A stretch of DNA of 64,000 nucleotides from an uncultured Acidobacteriaceae bacterium (GTDB taxonomy: Bacteria > Acidobacteriota > Terriglobia > Terriglobales > Acidobacteriaceae). Every line of letters begins with the position of its first letter. The first letter of the stretch is position 1. Shown here in pieces: positions 8,595 through 16,091 of this stretch. Position numbers and translations under genes: made by a program. The DNA lies in assembly GCA_937879855.1 (NCBI GenBank), contig CALFMO010000040.1, positions 23,719 to 87,718 of the forward strand. Reading direction: 5' to 3'. The notes under the pieces were generated by a model. It did not search any database, was not told the origin of the DNA, and saw only the letters and a program-made list of their open reading frames with translations.

Positions 8595-9878
8595 ATGACC
8601 AAAGAAGTACGCAATATTCGTCGTCAAAAACTGCCCAACGGGCTGACGGTGATTACTGAGCAAATGCAGCACATCCGCTCGGCCTCCATCGGAGTCTGGC
8701 TGCAAACCGGTTCGCGCGACGAAGACGCGGAATGGAACGGCATCTCCCATTTTATCGAACACATGGTGTTCAAAGGGACCAAGCACCGCACAGCGGAAGA
8801 AATCGCGCGCCAGGTCGACTCCATTGGCGGCAACATGGACGCCTTCACCGCCAAAGAGTGCATCTGCTTCAACGTTAAGGTCCTTGACGAGCATGTCCCT
8901 ACGGCGCTCGACATTCTCAGCGATCTTGTGCTCAATCCGGTGTTTGATGCCGCCGACATCGCTCGCGAACGCGGCGTGATCATGGAAGAGATCAAGATGG
9001 ACGAGGATAATCCCGATTATCTCGTCCACGAAATCTTCACCCAGAATTTCTGGAAGGATCATCCGCTGGGCAAGCCGATCCTGGGCACAAAAGAAACCGT
9101 GAAGCGCTTCGAGCGTCCGTCGGTGGTGGATGCCTATGGTCATCGTTTCTCGCCCGGCAACATCATCGTGTCCGCAGCCGGCAACCTTGATCACGACCGC
9201 TTCGTCGAACTGGTCACCGGGCACTTTGAGCACATGAAGCCGCTGAAGAATGGAAACGGCTTTCATTCGTCCGCGCCCAAGATCTTCTCCCGCATCATCC
9301 TGCGCAACAAGAAGGCATTGGAGCAGGTGCAGTTATGCCTGGGCGTGCCCGCGCATCCCATCGCGCACGAAAAACGCCATGCCGGGTACGTTCTCAATAC
9401 TTTGCTCGGCGGAGGCATGAGTTCCAGGCTCTTTCAGAATATCCGCGAGCGGCAGGGCTTGGTCTACTCCATCTATAGCGATTTGAATCCTTACCGCGAC
9501 ACTGGTTGCATGGCGGTTTACGCGGGCACATCTCTGGCGTCGGCTTCCAAGGTCGTGCAGTCGGTGGTGAGCGAGTTCCGCAAGCTCAAATCTGAGCCCG
9601 TGCCAGAAGAAGAACTGCGCCGGGCGAAAGCACAGTTGAAGGGAAGTCTGATGCTTTCGCTCGAGTCGAGCACCGCCCGCATGTCGAACCTGGCGCGGCA
9701 GGAAATGTACTTTGACCGCTTTTACGACCTGGACGAGTTGATCGAGAAGATCGAAGCGGTAACTGCGGAAGACCTGACCGGTCTGGCCAATGAGTTCTTC
9801 AAGACCGAATCCGTCGCTCTGACCGCGCTGGGAAACTTGCCCGGGCTGAAAATTACGCGCGACCAGCTGGCCTGCTGA
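8595..9878 (+). CDS. M16 family zinc peptidase (processing-peptidase-like)
   Basis: This 427-residue protein has the inverted zinc motif HxxEH in HFIEHMVFKGT (H52, E55, H56) and the downstream helix RERGVIMEEIKMDED that supplies the third ligand glutamate. The C-terminal half contains the inactive-repeat features GGGMSSRLFQNIRERQGLVY. It is the size of single-chain bacterial M16B peptidases such as Bacillus YmxG-type enzymes or the alpha/beta subunits of mitochondrial processing peptidase. No signal peptide is seen, so it is likely cytoplasmic. The start codon ATG at 8595 follows an AAGGAAGC ribosome-binding site. It is transcribed alone and divergently from rlmN. The physiological substrate is unknown. 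Confidence 0.92.
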   Translation: MTKEVRNIRRQKLPNGLTVITEQMQHIRSASIGVWLQTGSRDEDAEWNGISHFIEHMVFKGTKHRTAEEIARQVDSIGGNMDAFTAKECICFNVKVLDEHVPTALDILSDLVLNPVFDAADIARERGVIMEEIKMDEDNPDYLVHEIFTQNFWKDHPLGKPILGTKETVKRFERPSVVDAYGHRFSPGNIIVSAAGNLDHDRFVELVTGHFEHMKPLKNGNGFHSSAPKIFSRIILRNKKALEQVQLCLGVPAHPIAHEKRHAGYVLNTLLGGGMSSRLFQNIRERQGLVYSIYSDLNPYRDTGCMAVYAGTSLASASKVVQSVVSEFRKLKSEPVPEEELRRAKAQLKGSLMLSLESSTARMSNLARQEMYFDRFYDLDELIEKIEAVTAEDLTGLANEFFKTESVALTALGNLPGLKITRDQLAC

Positions 9879-9891
9879 TGTAATAGAGAAT

Positions 9892-9913
9892 TGTACGTAC
9901 ATTTACGTACATG
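9892..9913. repeat. tandem TACGTACAT repeat with embedded palindrome
   Basis: The sequence contains TGTACGTACA, a perfect 10-bp palindrome, at 9892-9901. TACGTACAT occurs at 9894-9902 and again at 9904-9912, a 10-bp period close to one helical turn. Such an arrangement is typical of a double operator on one DNA face, but it lies only 14 nt after the peptidase stop codon and more than 400 nt before the next gene. Its role is unknown. Confidence 0.45.
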
Positions 9914-10174
9914 TTTGACCCGTTCCTCCTGTCTACTCAAAACCATTCCGGGCGTCTTCTGGAATGCCCTTTGCGGAGCCGGAAACTGCCCTGGCAGCGA
10001 CGATCGCCCACGTGGTCGAGGAAAGCCATCGTCCGCGAGGAATGGACGCTCTCAAAACCTCCTGAGGCGCCACGCTTTTTCAATGACTTACGAGCCGCCT
10101 AGCCAATCTGCATTCGGCAGGCTGCTGTGAGCAAACGAGTTACACTCGACGGGTTACGGGCCTGACGTCAAAAT

Positions 10175-10210
10175 CCCCGCCCTCTCGCGAAAGACGCGAG
10201 AAGGACGGGG
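10175..10210. repeat. GC-rich intergenic hairpin
   Basis: CCCCG at 10175-10179 pairs with CGGGG at 10206-10210. Inside it CCT pairs with AGG, and CTCGCG pairs with CGCGAG around a 5-nt AAAGA loop, with one mismatch and one bulge. There is no T run on either side, so it is not a standard intrinsic terminator. It could be a dispersed structured repeat or an RNA processing/stability element. Confidence 0.5.
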
Positions 10211-10335
10211 CACCCGCGGCTTCTGATCCAAACAAATGATCGTGGTCTTGCCTGTAACTTCCTGGTGTTCTGGCCATCCTATGTCTGCCCGCAGGTAAGA
10301 CCTGCCGACAAATCGAACCTTGTTCAAGGAGAACT

Positions 10336-10623
10336 ATGAAAAGGATTTTCAGCAGTCTGATGCTCACGTGTGTTCTGGGTGCTTCCATGGCCGGCTTCGC
10401 TCAAGACCAGATGAAACAGGACGAGATGAAGAAGGACGACGCCCAGCACGACACCATGAAGAACGACCAGATGAAGCACGACGACATGAAGAAAGACGAA
10501 ATGAAGAAAGACAAGAAGAGCAAGAAGGCCGCCAAGAAAGATGCGATGAAGAAAGACGACATGAAGCACGACGACATGAAAAAGGACGACAACATGAAGC
10601 ACGACGAAATGAAGAATAATTAA
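10336..10623 (+). CDS. exported pentapeptide MXKDX-repeat protein
   Basis: This 95-residue protein has a clear signal peptide (MKRIFSSLMLTCVLGASMAG, cleavage probably after AGFA) followed almost entirely by Met-Lys-Asp/His pentapeptides such as MKKDD, MKHDD, MKKDE and MKHDE, with a short central lysine-rich break (KKSKKAAKKDA). This matches the pentapeptide MXKDX repeat family of small periplasmic proteins (TIGR02953). The regular Met, His and Asp spacing suggests metal binding, but the family has no firm function and this is inference. The start follows CAAGGAGAACT, a strong ribosome-binding site. A 96-bp palindromic repeat begins 9 nt after the stop. It is transcribed alone and convergent with the anti-sigma gene. 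Confidence 0.9.
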   Translation: MKRIFSSLMLTCVLGASMAGFAQDQMKQDEMKKDDAQHDTMKNDQMKHDDMKKDEMKKDKKSKKAAKKDAMKKDDMKHDDMKKDDNMKHDEMKNN

Positions 10624-10632
10624 GACTCCGTC

Positions 10633-10728
10633 GTAGCGCCGCCGACTCGGCGGCTGTCGCGGGGGCGTCCCGCCCCCGCTTGCGAGGCCGGGACGGCCTC
10701 GCGACAGCCGGCGGGACGCCGGCGCTAC
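10633..10728. repeat. 96-bp composite palindromic intergenic repeat, copy 1
   Basis: The element is bounded by GTAGCGCC and GGCGCTAC and folds into several nested hairpins: GCCGCC/GGCGGC around a 5-nt loop, a GGCTGTCGCG/CGCGACAGCC stem enclosing a GGGGGCG/CGCCCCC-type hairpin and a GCGAGGCC/GGCCTCGC hairpin, and CCGGCG/CGCCGG around GGA. A second copy at 12799-12894 has the same length and orientation, with 8 differences in 96 positions by eye. It lies between two convergent genes, so it could act as a structured transcript end. It resembles REP/BIME-type dispersed elements. Confidence 0.85.
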
Positions 10729-10756
10729 CGCCTGCATTAAATCTTGCTATTCGACC

Positions 10757-11398
10757 TTACTCCCCACCGCCGTGCGCGGTTCCTTCTTCGGTATCTATGT
10801 GCGCGTCGGCCTCGGCTCCCAGAGTCGAGTGTCCCGTTGCTGCCGTGTGCAAATATTCCCGCATGCACCGCAGGCAGGGAACGTAACCTTCTCGTATCGC
10901 CTCTTTCGCGGTGAGCGTGCGTTCGGTTTGTTTGTTGTGGATGAAATCGCAGCCGGCCACGTGGAAAACCTTGGCGTCTGAGGTAACCACTACCATCATG
11001 TCAGGCGGAATGCCCTGTCCCGGCTGCGCGTGTTCGGACTTGAGCTCCGGCCCGGCCGTCAGCGAATTCGCCACGCGCAAGCCGCCCGCAATCAATACCA
11101 ACGCTGCCACCGGAACCAGCCACGTCGACCACACCGACCATCGGCCGCGGGTCACACGGACGTTCTGCGCGATCCGTCGTTCCAGCCGTCGCCCAAATCC
11201 CGAAGGCGCCTCCATCATGCGCTCGTCGCCATACAAGCGGATGACGTTGCGCGTCCCCTCCAACACCGATGAACAGCGCTGGCAGGTTCGAAAGTGCTCG
11301 TCCATCGCCGCCCGCAGCGTCGGATCGCCGTCGCCCTCCAGATAATTCGAGATCTCGTGCCACACGCGTTCGCAATTGACGGCTTCGTTGTTCACCAT
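10757..11398 (-). CDS. membrane anti-sigma factor with zf-HC2 domain and C-terminal Ada-like zinc motif
   Basis: This is a 213-residue protein from the ATG at 11398, which overlaps the sigma-factor stop by 7 nt and has GGGGAA upstream; a longer frame to 11449 would lie inside the sigma gene. The N-terminal zinc-finger anti-sigma domain has H35, C39 and C42 (EHFRTCQRC) with an earlier C9. One transmembrane helix (about 92-110) follows. The part beyond the membrane carries KVFHVAGCDFIH and, 22 residues on, GYVPCLRCMREY, a C/H...CxxC arrangement like the Ada N-terminal zinc-binding fold. By family logic it holds the ECF sigma factor encoded just upstream at the membrane; the outer zinc motif could sense metal, thiol or redox state (inference). 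Confidence 0.88.
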   Translation of the reverse strand: MVNNEAVNCERVWHEISNYLEGDGDPTLRAAMDEHFRTCQRCSSVLEGTRNVIRLYGDERMMEAPSGFGRRLERRIAQNVRVTRGRWSVWSTWLVPVAALVLIAGGLRVANSLTAGPELKSEHAQPGQGIPPDMMVVVTSDAKVFHVAGCDFIHNKQTERTLTAKEAIREGYVPCLRCMREYLHTAATGHSTLGAEADAHIDTEEGTAHGGGE

Positions 11399-12072
11399 GG
11401 CTTGTTCCCCTTTTCGAATGGCAGCCGGCTGAACCAGCCCTGCTCCCATCCAGCGGCCAGCAGATCGCGCAACATCAGGCGCGCCCGCAAGAGCCGCGTC
11501 TTCACCGAGGCCACTGAGATTCCCAGGGCGTCGGCCGTCTCCTGAATATTTAACTGCTCCATATCCCGCAGTACGAAAACCTCACGATACTTGCGGTCGA
11601 GCGAGGCCAGCGCCTCGGCGAGCTTCTGGCGCACTTCCTTGCGCTCCAGCGCCTCGGAGGGAATCTCGCGCCAATCGGCGAAGTCGCGAGGCGCATAATC
11701 GCTTTCTTCATCGCGCCGGTCATCGATGCCTTCCATCACTACCGTTCGTTCTCTTCGCCGCCGCATCAGTGCCTCGTTCACCGTGATCTGAATCAGCCAG
11801 GTGCTGAACCGCGCTTCCGCACGAAACTGCCGGATGTTGGCAAATGCCTTCAGCACCGCTTCCTGCGCCACATCCTCCGCATCGGTTTCGTTGCGAAGGA
11901 TGGCGAATGCCGCCGCGTAGACGCGCCGTTCGTAGGGCTTGACCAACTCGTAAAACAATTCGTTCTGGCCGCGCTGCACGCGCGCGATCAAATCCTGCTC
12001 GCGCGTCGTCGCCGCGTCGGGCACCGGATTGCGCACAACCGCATTGTTCAAGACCATATCTGGCTCGGACAT
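11392..12072 (-). CDS. ECF-type RNA polymerase sigma factor
   Basis: This 226-residue sigma-70 family protein has region 2 at about 35-105 (YAAAFAILRNETDAEDVAQE, then KAFANIRQFRAEARFSTWL) and region 4 at about 150-210 (LDRKYREVFVLRDMEQLNIQ and ALGISVASVKTRLLRARLM). The order sigma then anti-sigma, with a 7-nt overlap of stop and start, shows translational coupling with the membrane anti-sigma gene. An acidic linker (GIDDRRDEESDYAPRD) separates the two regions. ECF factors of this RpoE/SigW-like kind usually drive envelope stress responses; the regulon here is unknown. It is preceded by the cytochrome b gene with a 16-nt gap, so the molybdoenzyme genes may be read through into it. Confidence 0.93.
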   Translation of the reverse strand: MSEPDMVLNNAVVRNPVPDAATTREQDLIARVQRGQNELFYELVKPYERRVYAAAFAILRNETDAEDVAQEAVLKAFANIRQFRAEARFSTWLIQITVNEALMRRRRERTVVMEGIDDRRDEESDYAPRDFADWREIPSEALERKEVRQKLAEALASLDRKYREVFVLRDMEQLNIQETADALGISVASVKTRLLRARLMLRDLLAAGWEQGWFSRLPFEKGNKPW

Positions 12073-12088
12073 CTTGCCCGTCGTCTTG

Positions 12089-12784
12089 TCAGTACTCCGG
12101 ATCCTTCTTCCAACCCGTCAGAATGGAAACGAAATTATTCCAGCCGTGCAGCAACACCATCACCAGATGCCCGAGGACGAAGGCCAAAATCGCCCACATC
12201 ACTAAAAAGTGCCACAACCGCGCCCGGTGAAATCCGCCCATCAGCCATGCCAGCCATGAGAACTGCACTGGCTTCCACACGGCGAGGCCGGTCAGCACCG
12301 AGAGCACGCCCAGTCCGATCACGGTGGTGTAAGCATGCTTCTGAAGCGGGTTGTAGGCCTCGCGTACCTCGGGCTTCGGACCAAAAAAGAAATAGTGCTT
12401 CACCATCGGCCATACGCCGGGTAGGTCGCGAGGCGTAAACAAAACCTGGCGGTAGTTTCCGCTGAGCAGTTGATAGCCGAGATAGAACAGCCCCGTCGCC
12501 ATGTAAATCCACATGAACGTCAAGTGCCATTGGAGAGCGCCGCCGAGCCATCCGCCGATGGCGAAAGACTTCGGCCAGTTCAGCAAATCTTTCTGCGGAA
12601 TCTTGGCGCCGAAGCTGGGGAAGGCGCGGAAGATTTGCAGGCCGCTCCCTACCAAGACGAAGAGCGCGATCGTGTTTGCCCAGTGGCACAGGCGCACGGG
12701 CAGAGGGTGCTCGTAAGCGGCACGGCCGATGGTCTCGGTCTCTTCGCCGTTGGTGCGGGTGATCTCAACTACGGTGCCGCCCAT
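12089..12784 (-). CDS. b-type cytochrome membrane subunit (Ni/Fe-hydrogenase/formate dehydrogenase gamma type)
   Basis: This 231-residue protein has four to five membrane helices and candidate haem-ligand histidines: H34 in VRLCHWAN, one in LQWHLTFMWIYMATG, and those in ARLWHFLVMWAIL and FVLGHLVMVLLHGW. This matches the PF01292 cytochrome b561-like family. I chose the ATG at 12784 because AAGGAG lies 9 nt upstream; a longer frame to 12811 would start inside the 96-bp repeat. The gene follows a Tat-type molybdopterin oxidoreductase in the same direction, so it is the likely quinone-linked electron partner, replacing the unrelated YedZ/MsrQ subunit. Partner assignment is inference from position. 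Confidence 0.87.
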   Translation of the reverse strand: MGGTVVEITRTNGEETETIGRAAYEHPLPVRLCHWANTIALFVLVGSGLQIFRAFPSFGAKIPQKDLLNWPKSFAIGGWLGGALQWHLTFMWIYMATGLFYLGYQLLSGNYRQVLFTPRDLPGVWPMVKHYFFFGPKPEVREAYNPLQKHAYTTVIGLGVLSVLTGLAVWKPVQFSWLAWLMGGFHRARLWHFLVMWAILAFVLGHLVMVLLHGWNNFVSILTGWKKDPEY

Positions 12785-12798
12785 TCGCTTGCTCCTTG

Positions 12799-12894
12799 GT
12801 AACGCCGCCATCTTGGCGGCTGTCGCGGGGGCGTCCCGCCCGCGCGTGCGAGGCCGAGACGGCCTCGCGACGGCCGGCGGGACGCCGGCGCTAC
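12799..12894. repeat. 96-bp composite palindromic intergenic repeat, copy 2
   Basis: This has the same length and orientation as the copy at 10633-10728, with 8 differences by eye, several of them in hairpin loops (GACTC versus ATCTT) or giving a G-U pair (CGCGACAGCC versus CGCGACGGCC), which suggests that the fold is conserved. It fills almost the whole gap between the molybdoenzyme stop codon (2 nt away) and the ribosome-binding site of the cytochrome b gene. It could alter relative expression of the two cistrons by stabilising the upstream mRNA or masking initiation. Confidence 0.85.
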
Positions 12895-12895
12895 A

Positions 12896-13789
12896 TCACA
12901 GGCCGTAGAAAGATGAGTATCCCTGGTCTTCCCAATAGCCGACTTTCTGCAGAACGTTGGTGACCTTCAGATCGGTCAGGTACTTGGCCTGCTTGTAACC
13001 AATCTTGGTCGGGACACTTAAGCGCAGCGGTGCGCCGTGTTCGCGCGTCAGCGGCTGGTCGTACATCTCGTAACACAGCAGCGTCTGAGGATGCAGCGCC
13101 GTCGCCATGTCGAGCGATTCGTAGTAATCGTCGGCGCAGGTCACAGTAATAAATCGGGCAGAGGTGTCGGCACCAATCTTGCTCAGAAAATCGGAGAGGC
13201 GCGCGCCACCGAAGCGACCAATCACGTCCCAGCCTTCGACGCAGATGTGGCGTGTATTCTGCCGGACGCGCGGCAGGGCTTGGATCTGCCCCAGTTTGTA
13301 GTCGCCGGGCCTTTGCACGGCGCCGCTCACCGTCAAGCTCCAGTTCTCGAAAATAACTCCCGGATCATCCACGTCGTAGTCGTTGATGGGAAACTTTTCG
13401 AACGGCGTCAGGTGGGCATCGGCAAAGGTCGGAGCCAGAAGGCTCTGCCGGAACAGGCGCGCAGATGCCCAATCGCTGAATCGCAGCCCCTTCATGAGCA
13501 GTGCTTGCTGAAAGCGCGGAATGGCAAAGGCGCCCAATGCCAGCAGGGGCGCAACCTTCAGCAGTTCGCGGCGCGACATCTTGGCGAACTTGTGCTCATC
13601 GATGCTTGGGCGCTCAATCTTCGAGCGGATAATCGTTGGGGTGGCTTGCTCTACATTGGCGACTTGGGGCGCGACGGCTTGCGGCGGCGCACTTACTGGG
13701 GCGGTGGAGGGCGGGGCCGTCGGTTTCGTGAGTTCGGAATTGCCCGCCTTTGGATTGTCGCTGCCCGGCTTGATATTCTCTGGTTCCAT
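12896..13789 (-). CDS. molybdopterin-dependent oxidoreductase, sulfite-oxidase fold (MsrP/YedY-like)
   Basis: This 297-residue protein carries the oxidoreductase molybdopterin-binding domain from about residue 120. The molybdenum-ligating cysteine is C183 in NTRHICVEGWDVIGRFGG. The twin-arginine signal SRRELLKV sits at residues 72-79, followed by a hydrophobic stretch. It is unusually deep because of a 70-residue Pro/Ala-rich N-terminal extension. The ATG at 13789 has a strong GAAGGAAG site, so the extension is probably translated; an internal ATG at codon 71 would give a normal Tat signal. MsrP repairs oxidised methionine in periplasmic proteins. Here the partner downstream is a cytochrome b rather than MsrQ, so the substrate is not certain. 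Confidence 0.88.
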   Translation of the reverse strand: MEPENIKPGSDNPKAGNSELTKPTAPPSTAPVSAPPQAVAPQVANVEQATPTIIRSKIERPSIDEHKFAKMSRRELLKVAPLLALGAFAIPRFQQALLMKGLRFSDWASARLFRQSLLAPTFADAHLTPFEKFPINDYDVDDPGVIFENWSLTVSGAVQRPGDYKLGQIQALPRVRQNTRHICVEGWDVIGRFGGARLSDFLSKIGADTSARFITVTCADDYYESLDMATALHPQTLLCYEMYDQPLTREHGAPLRLSVPTKIGYKQAKYLTDLKVTNVLQKVGYWEDQGYSSFYGL

Positions 13790-13994
13790 AGACTTCCTTC
13801 AATCCCGCACGCCCCCCACCATGGGATTCCGAAGTCGCAACAAAGTTACGGCGAAGTGAGCGCCAAAGATACCACAAGGGGCAGGCCGGCCTGTTGGCAG
13901 TCCTTCCATGCTCTCACTTATGCCACTTTTGCTTGGCTTTCGGCGGTTTTAAAGGCATACTATCCGCAATATTCAGGAGTTCCCAAGTCCCGGC

Positions 13995-14864
13995 ATGCTC
14001 GATTTCAAGAATTTAAACCCAAAAACTGACCGTCTGCTTGCGGCCGCGCCCGTGGCTCGTACCGCCCAGGAACAAAAGCAGCGGCGCATGATGGTCGTAG
14101 CCCTGGTTCTGCTTCTGATTGCATTGGGATTTGTACTCTATCGCGATCGCGATTTCTGGTTCCCTGAAACGCAGGAAGCGGACGAAACGGTACCGCCTCA
14201 GCAGGCTGTTCCTGCGGCTACAAGTCCAACGCCAACGGCTGTTGCTCGGCCGGCCACGGCGCTTCATAAGAAATCCCACAGCAACACTGGAAATGCGAAA
14301 GTGGCGGCTCCGTCCCAGACTGCTTCGGCGCAACCCGACGCCGCCCCGTCCGCCGCCACGGAAATGTCCGGCCCGGGTCTGAACGCGGTGACCACCAGAA
14401 CCGTGCTGCCGCCACTGGAAGTCGAAGTAGTCGCTGGAGACGTTCATCGGACGGTACATCCCGGCAGCAATTCGGTGCGAGTTGATCTGCAGCCCGGTTC
14501 GGCTCCGCAGCAAGTCGCGGTGCCTCCCGCAGTCGCCAGCGCCAGCGCCGCTAGCGTGACCAGCAGCGCCGCCGAGCACGTGCAGATGTCCGCCGATACG
14601 GCCGAGGTAGTCAGCCGTCCGGTGAAGCCTGACTATCCGCTATTGGCGCGGCAAATGAAAGTACAAGGCTCGGTGATTCTGCAGGCTCTGATCGGCCGCG
14701 ATGGCCTGATCCAGGATCTTCACGTGGTCAGCGGTCCTCCAATTCTGGCCAGCGCCGCGCGGGAGGCGGTAAAGCAGTGGCACTTCAAGCCGCACTATCT
14801 GGGCGAGGAAGCGGTCGAGACCCAAGCTCGGATCACCGTCAATTTCACCATCTCCACAAATTGA
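13995..14864 (+). CDS. TonB family protein with N-terminal anchor
   Basis: This 289-residue protein has a cytoplasmic N-terminus (about 1-31), one transmembrane helix (RMMVVALVLLLIALGFVLYR) and a Pro/Ala/Ser-rich periplasmic linker. It ends in a TonB C-terminal domain (about 205-289: VVSRPVKPDYPLLARQMKVQ, QALIGRDGLIQDLHVVSG, AAREAVKQWHFKPHYLGE). It would transmit proton-motive energy to outer-membrane receptors if ExbBD are present elsewhere. It is the second TonB-like gene of the window and is transcribed alone, divergently from the molybdoenzyme operon. Confidence 0.88.
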   Translation: MLDFKNLNPKTDRLLAAAPVARTAQEQKQRRMMVVALVLLLIALGFVLYRDRDFWFPETQEADETVPPQQAVPAATSPTPTAVARPATALHKKSHSNTGNAKVAAPSQTASAQPDAAPSAATEMSGPGLNAVTTRTVLPPLEVEVVAGDVHRTVHPGSNSVRVDLQPGSAPQQVAVPPAVASASAASVTSSAAEHVQMSADTAEVVSRPVKPDYPLLARQMKVQGSVILQALIGRDGLIQDLHVVSGPPILASAAREAVKQWHFKPHYLGEEAVETQARITVNFTISTN

Positions 14865-15162
14865 ACCCCTGGTTTTCCGCGATCCAGATCATGATCCACA
14901 AATGACGAGCGCCTTAGCCTCTTGCGAGACCAAGGCGCCCGGGCAGCCCTCCCCAGAACTGCTCACTCACGAAAATAAAATGGTGAAATCGTCTTGCCTA
15001 TGGCACTTCCGTGCCATGCGCCCGTCGCTCGCCTGCATTTCTATCCGCCTTAGAAACAAGGGCTTCAGTCGGTCGCGCAATAAAACGCAGTGCGGCGCGT
15101 TCTGAAGTCCGGGTGGATTTTGCCGATGAGAAAGATAGTCAGAGATTGTCCTCTGAGCCCGT

Positions 15163-16089
15163 ATGCCCTCATTTCACGACCCAGACGTTTGCCGCAGCAT
15201 CATCGAAAGCCTGCCCAGCGGACTGTGCGTGGTCGACATGCAGAAGAAAATTGTGTTCTGGAGCGATGGGGCTGAGCGAATCACAGGCCACTTGCGGCAC
15301 GAGGTGATCGGGCACTGCTGTATCTCGGAAACATTGCTGCACTGCGATCAGCCGGAATGTGAATTCTGCAAGGAGGACTGCGCGATTGCGCGCGCCATCA
15401 AGACCTCGCAACCGGCGGAAGCCATCAGTTTCTTGCATCACAAAGTCGGGCATGAAATTCCGGTCCGCGTGCGCGCAGTGCCGGTGCGCAACACCCACGG
15501 CTCGATTATCGGGGCCGTAGAAACCTTCGAAGAGTTGCAACCGGCGGCGAGCCCGGACCATCGCGAATACACGCTGAAACTTCCCGGGTGTGTCGACAAC
15601 GAGACGGGCGTAGCCAGCATGATGCTGATGCGATCGCACCTGCGGCAGACGCTGGCGACATTCGTCGAAGTGCAGGTGCCATTCGGAGTGTTGTGTTTGC
15701 GGCTCGAGGGTTTGCAGCACTTCCGAGCCAGCCTGGGAGCCGAGGCCGCCTCGTCGTTATTACGAGTGGTGGCGCGTTCGCTGGAGAGCACGCTGTGGAC
15801 GACGGACCATATCGGGCGCTGGAGCGACGAGCAGTTTCTGGTGATCTTGAATGGCTGCCGTGCCGAAACACTTCATTCCGTGAGCGAACGCGTGCGCCGC
15901 ATGTTGTCCCGCGATGGAATCGAGTGGTGGGGAGAACGGCGGTCCCTGCCAGTTTCCATTGGCGAAGCCGCAGCGCAGTCCGAGGATACGGTCGATACCC
16001 TGATCGAGCGAGCGCAGAAATCGCTGGAGGCAGCAGCGGCGTGGCGAGGCCGCGGCGCTTCGGCTGCGAGCGGAAGGACGGAAAGCTAG
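15163..16089 (+). CDS. PAS domain protein with degenerate GGDEF domain, coupled to motAB
   Basis: This 308-residue cytoplasmic protein has a PAS domain at about 10-125 containing a cysteine cluster (C52, C53, C61, C66, C69, C73; core CDQPECEFCKEDC) and a GGDEF-fold domain at about 150-300. The signature position reads WSDEQ (residues 220-224) instead of GGDEF, and the preceding half lacks the usual catalytic residues, so cyclase activity is unlikely. Such domains often act as c-di-GMP or GTP sensors or protein contacts. The stop codon is 2 nt before the motA start, so this gene is probably the first cistron of a motility operon and may tune stator function. The Cys-rich PAS could bind a metal, an Fe-S cluster or haem (inference). 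Confidence 0.85.
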   Translation: MPSFHDPDVCRSIIESLPSGLCVVDMQKKIVFWSDGAERITGHLRHEVIGHCCISETLLHCDQPECEFCKEDCAIARAIKTSQPAEAISFLHHKVGHEIPVRVRAVPVRNTHGSIIGAVETFEELQPAASPDHREYTLKLPGCVDNETGVASMMLMRSHLRQTLATFVEVQVPFGVLCLRLEGLQHFRASLGAEAASSLLRVVARSLESTLWTTDHIGRWSDEQFLVILNGCRAETLHSVSERVRRMLSRDGIEWWGERRSLPVSIGEAAAQSEDTVDTLIERAQKSLEAAAAWRGRGASAASGRTES

Positions 16090-16091
16090 CA

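Larger units (their letters stand above)
9879..10335. other. intergenic region without a supported gene
   Basis: This 457-nt stretch lies between the M16 peptidase and the MXKDX-repeat gene. I see no reading frame with protein-like composition. It holds a tandem TACGTACAT repeat just after the peptidase gene and a long GC-rich hairpin at 10175-10210, listed separately. The last part, from about 10300, should contain the promoter of the next gene; no clear consensus boxes were found. Confidence 0.6.

Noticed and set aside
9911..10102. 63-codon plus-strand frame after the M16 peptidase
   Set aside because: It starts inside the TACGTACAT repeat, lacks a ribosome-binding site and is rich in Arg/Pro/Ser as random frames are.
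15000..15017. ATGGCAC/GTGCCAT hairpin with a TTCC loop upstream of the PAS-GGDEF gene
   Set aside because: A 7-bp stem without a T run or a known riboswitch core; it could be chance. I did not find a c-di-GMP riboswitch pattern.
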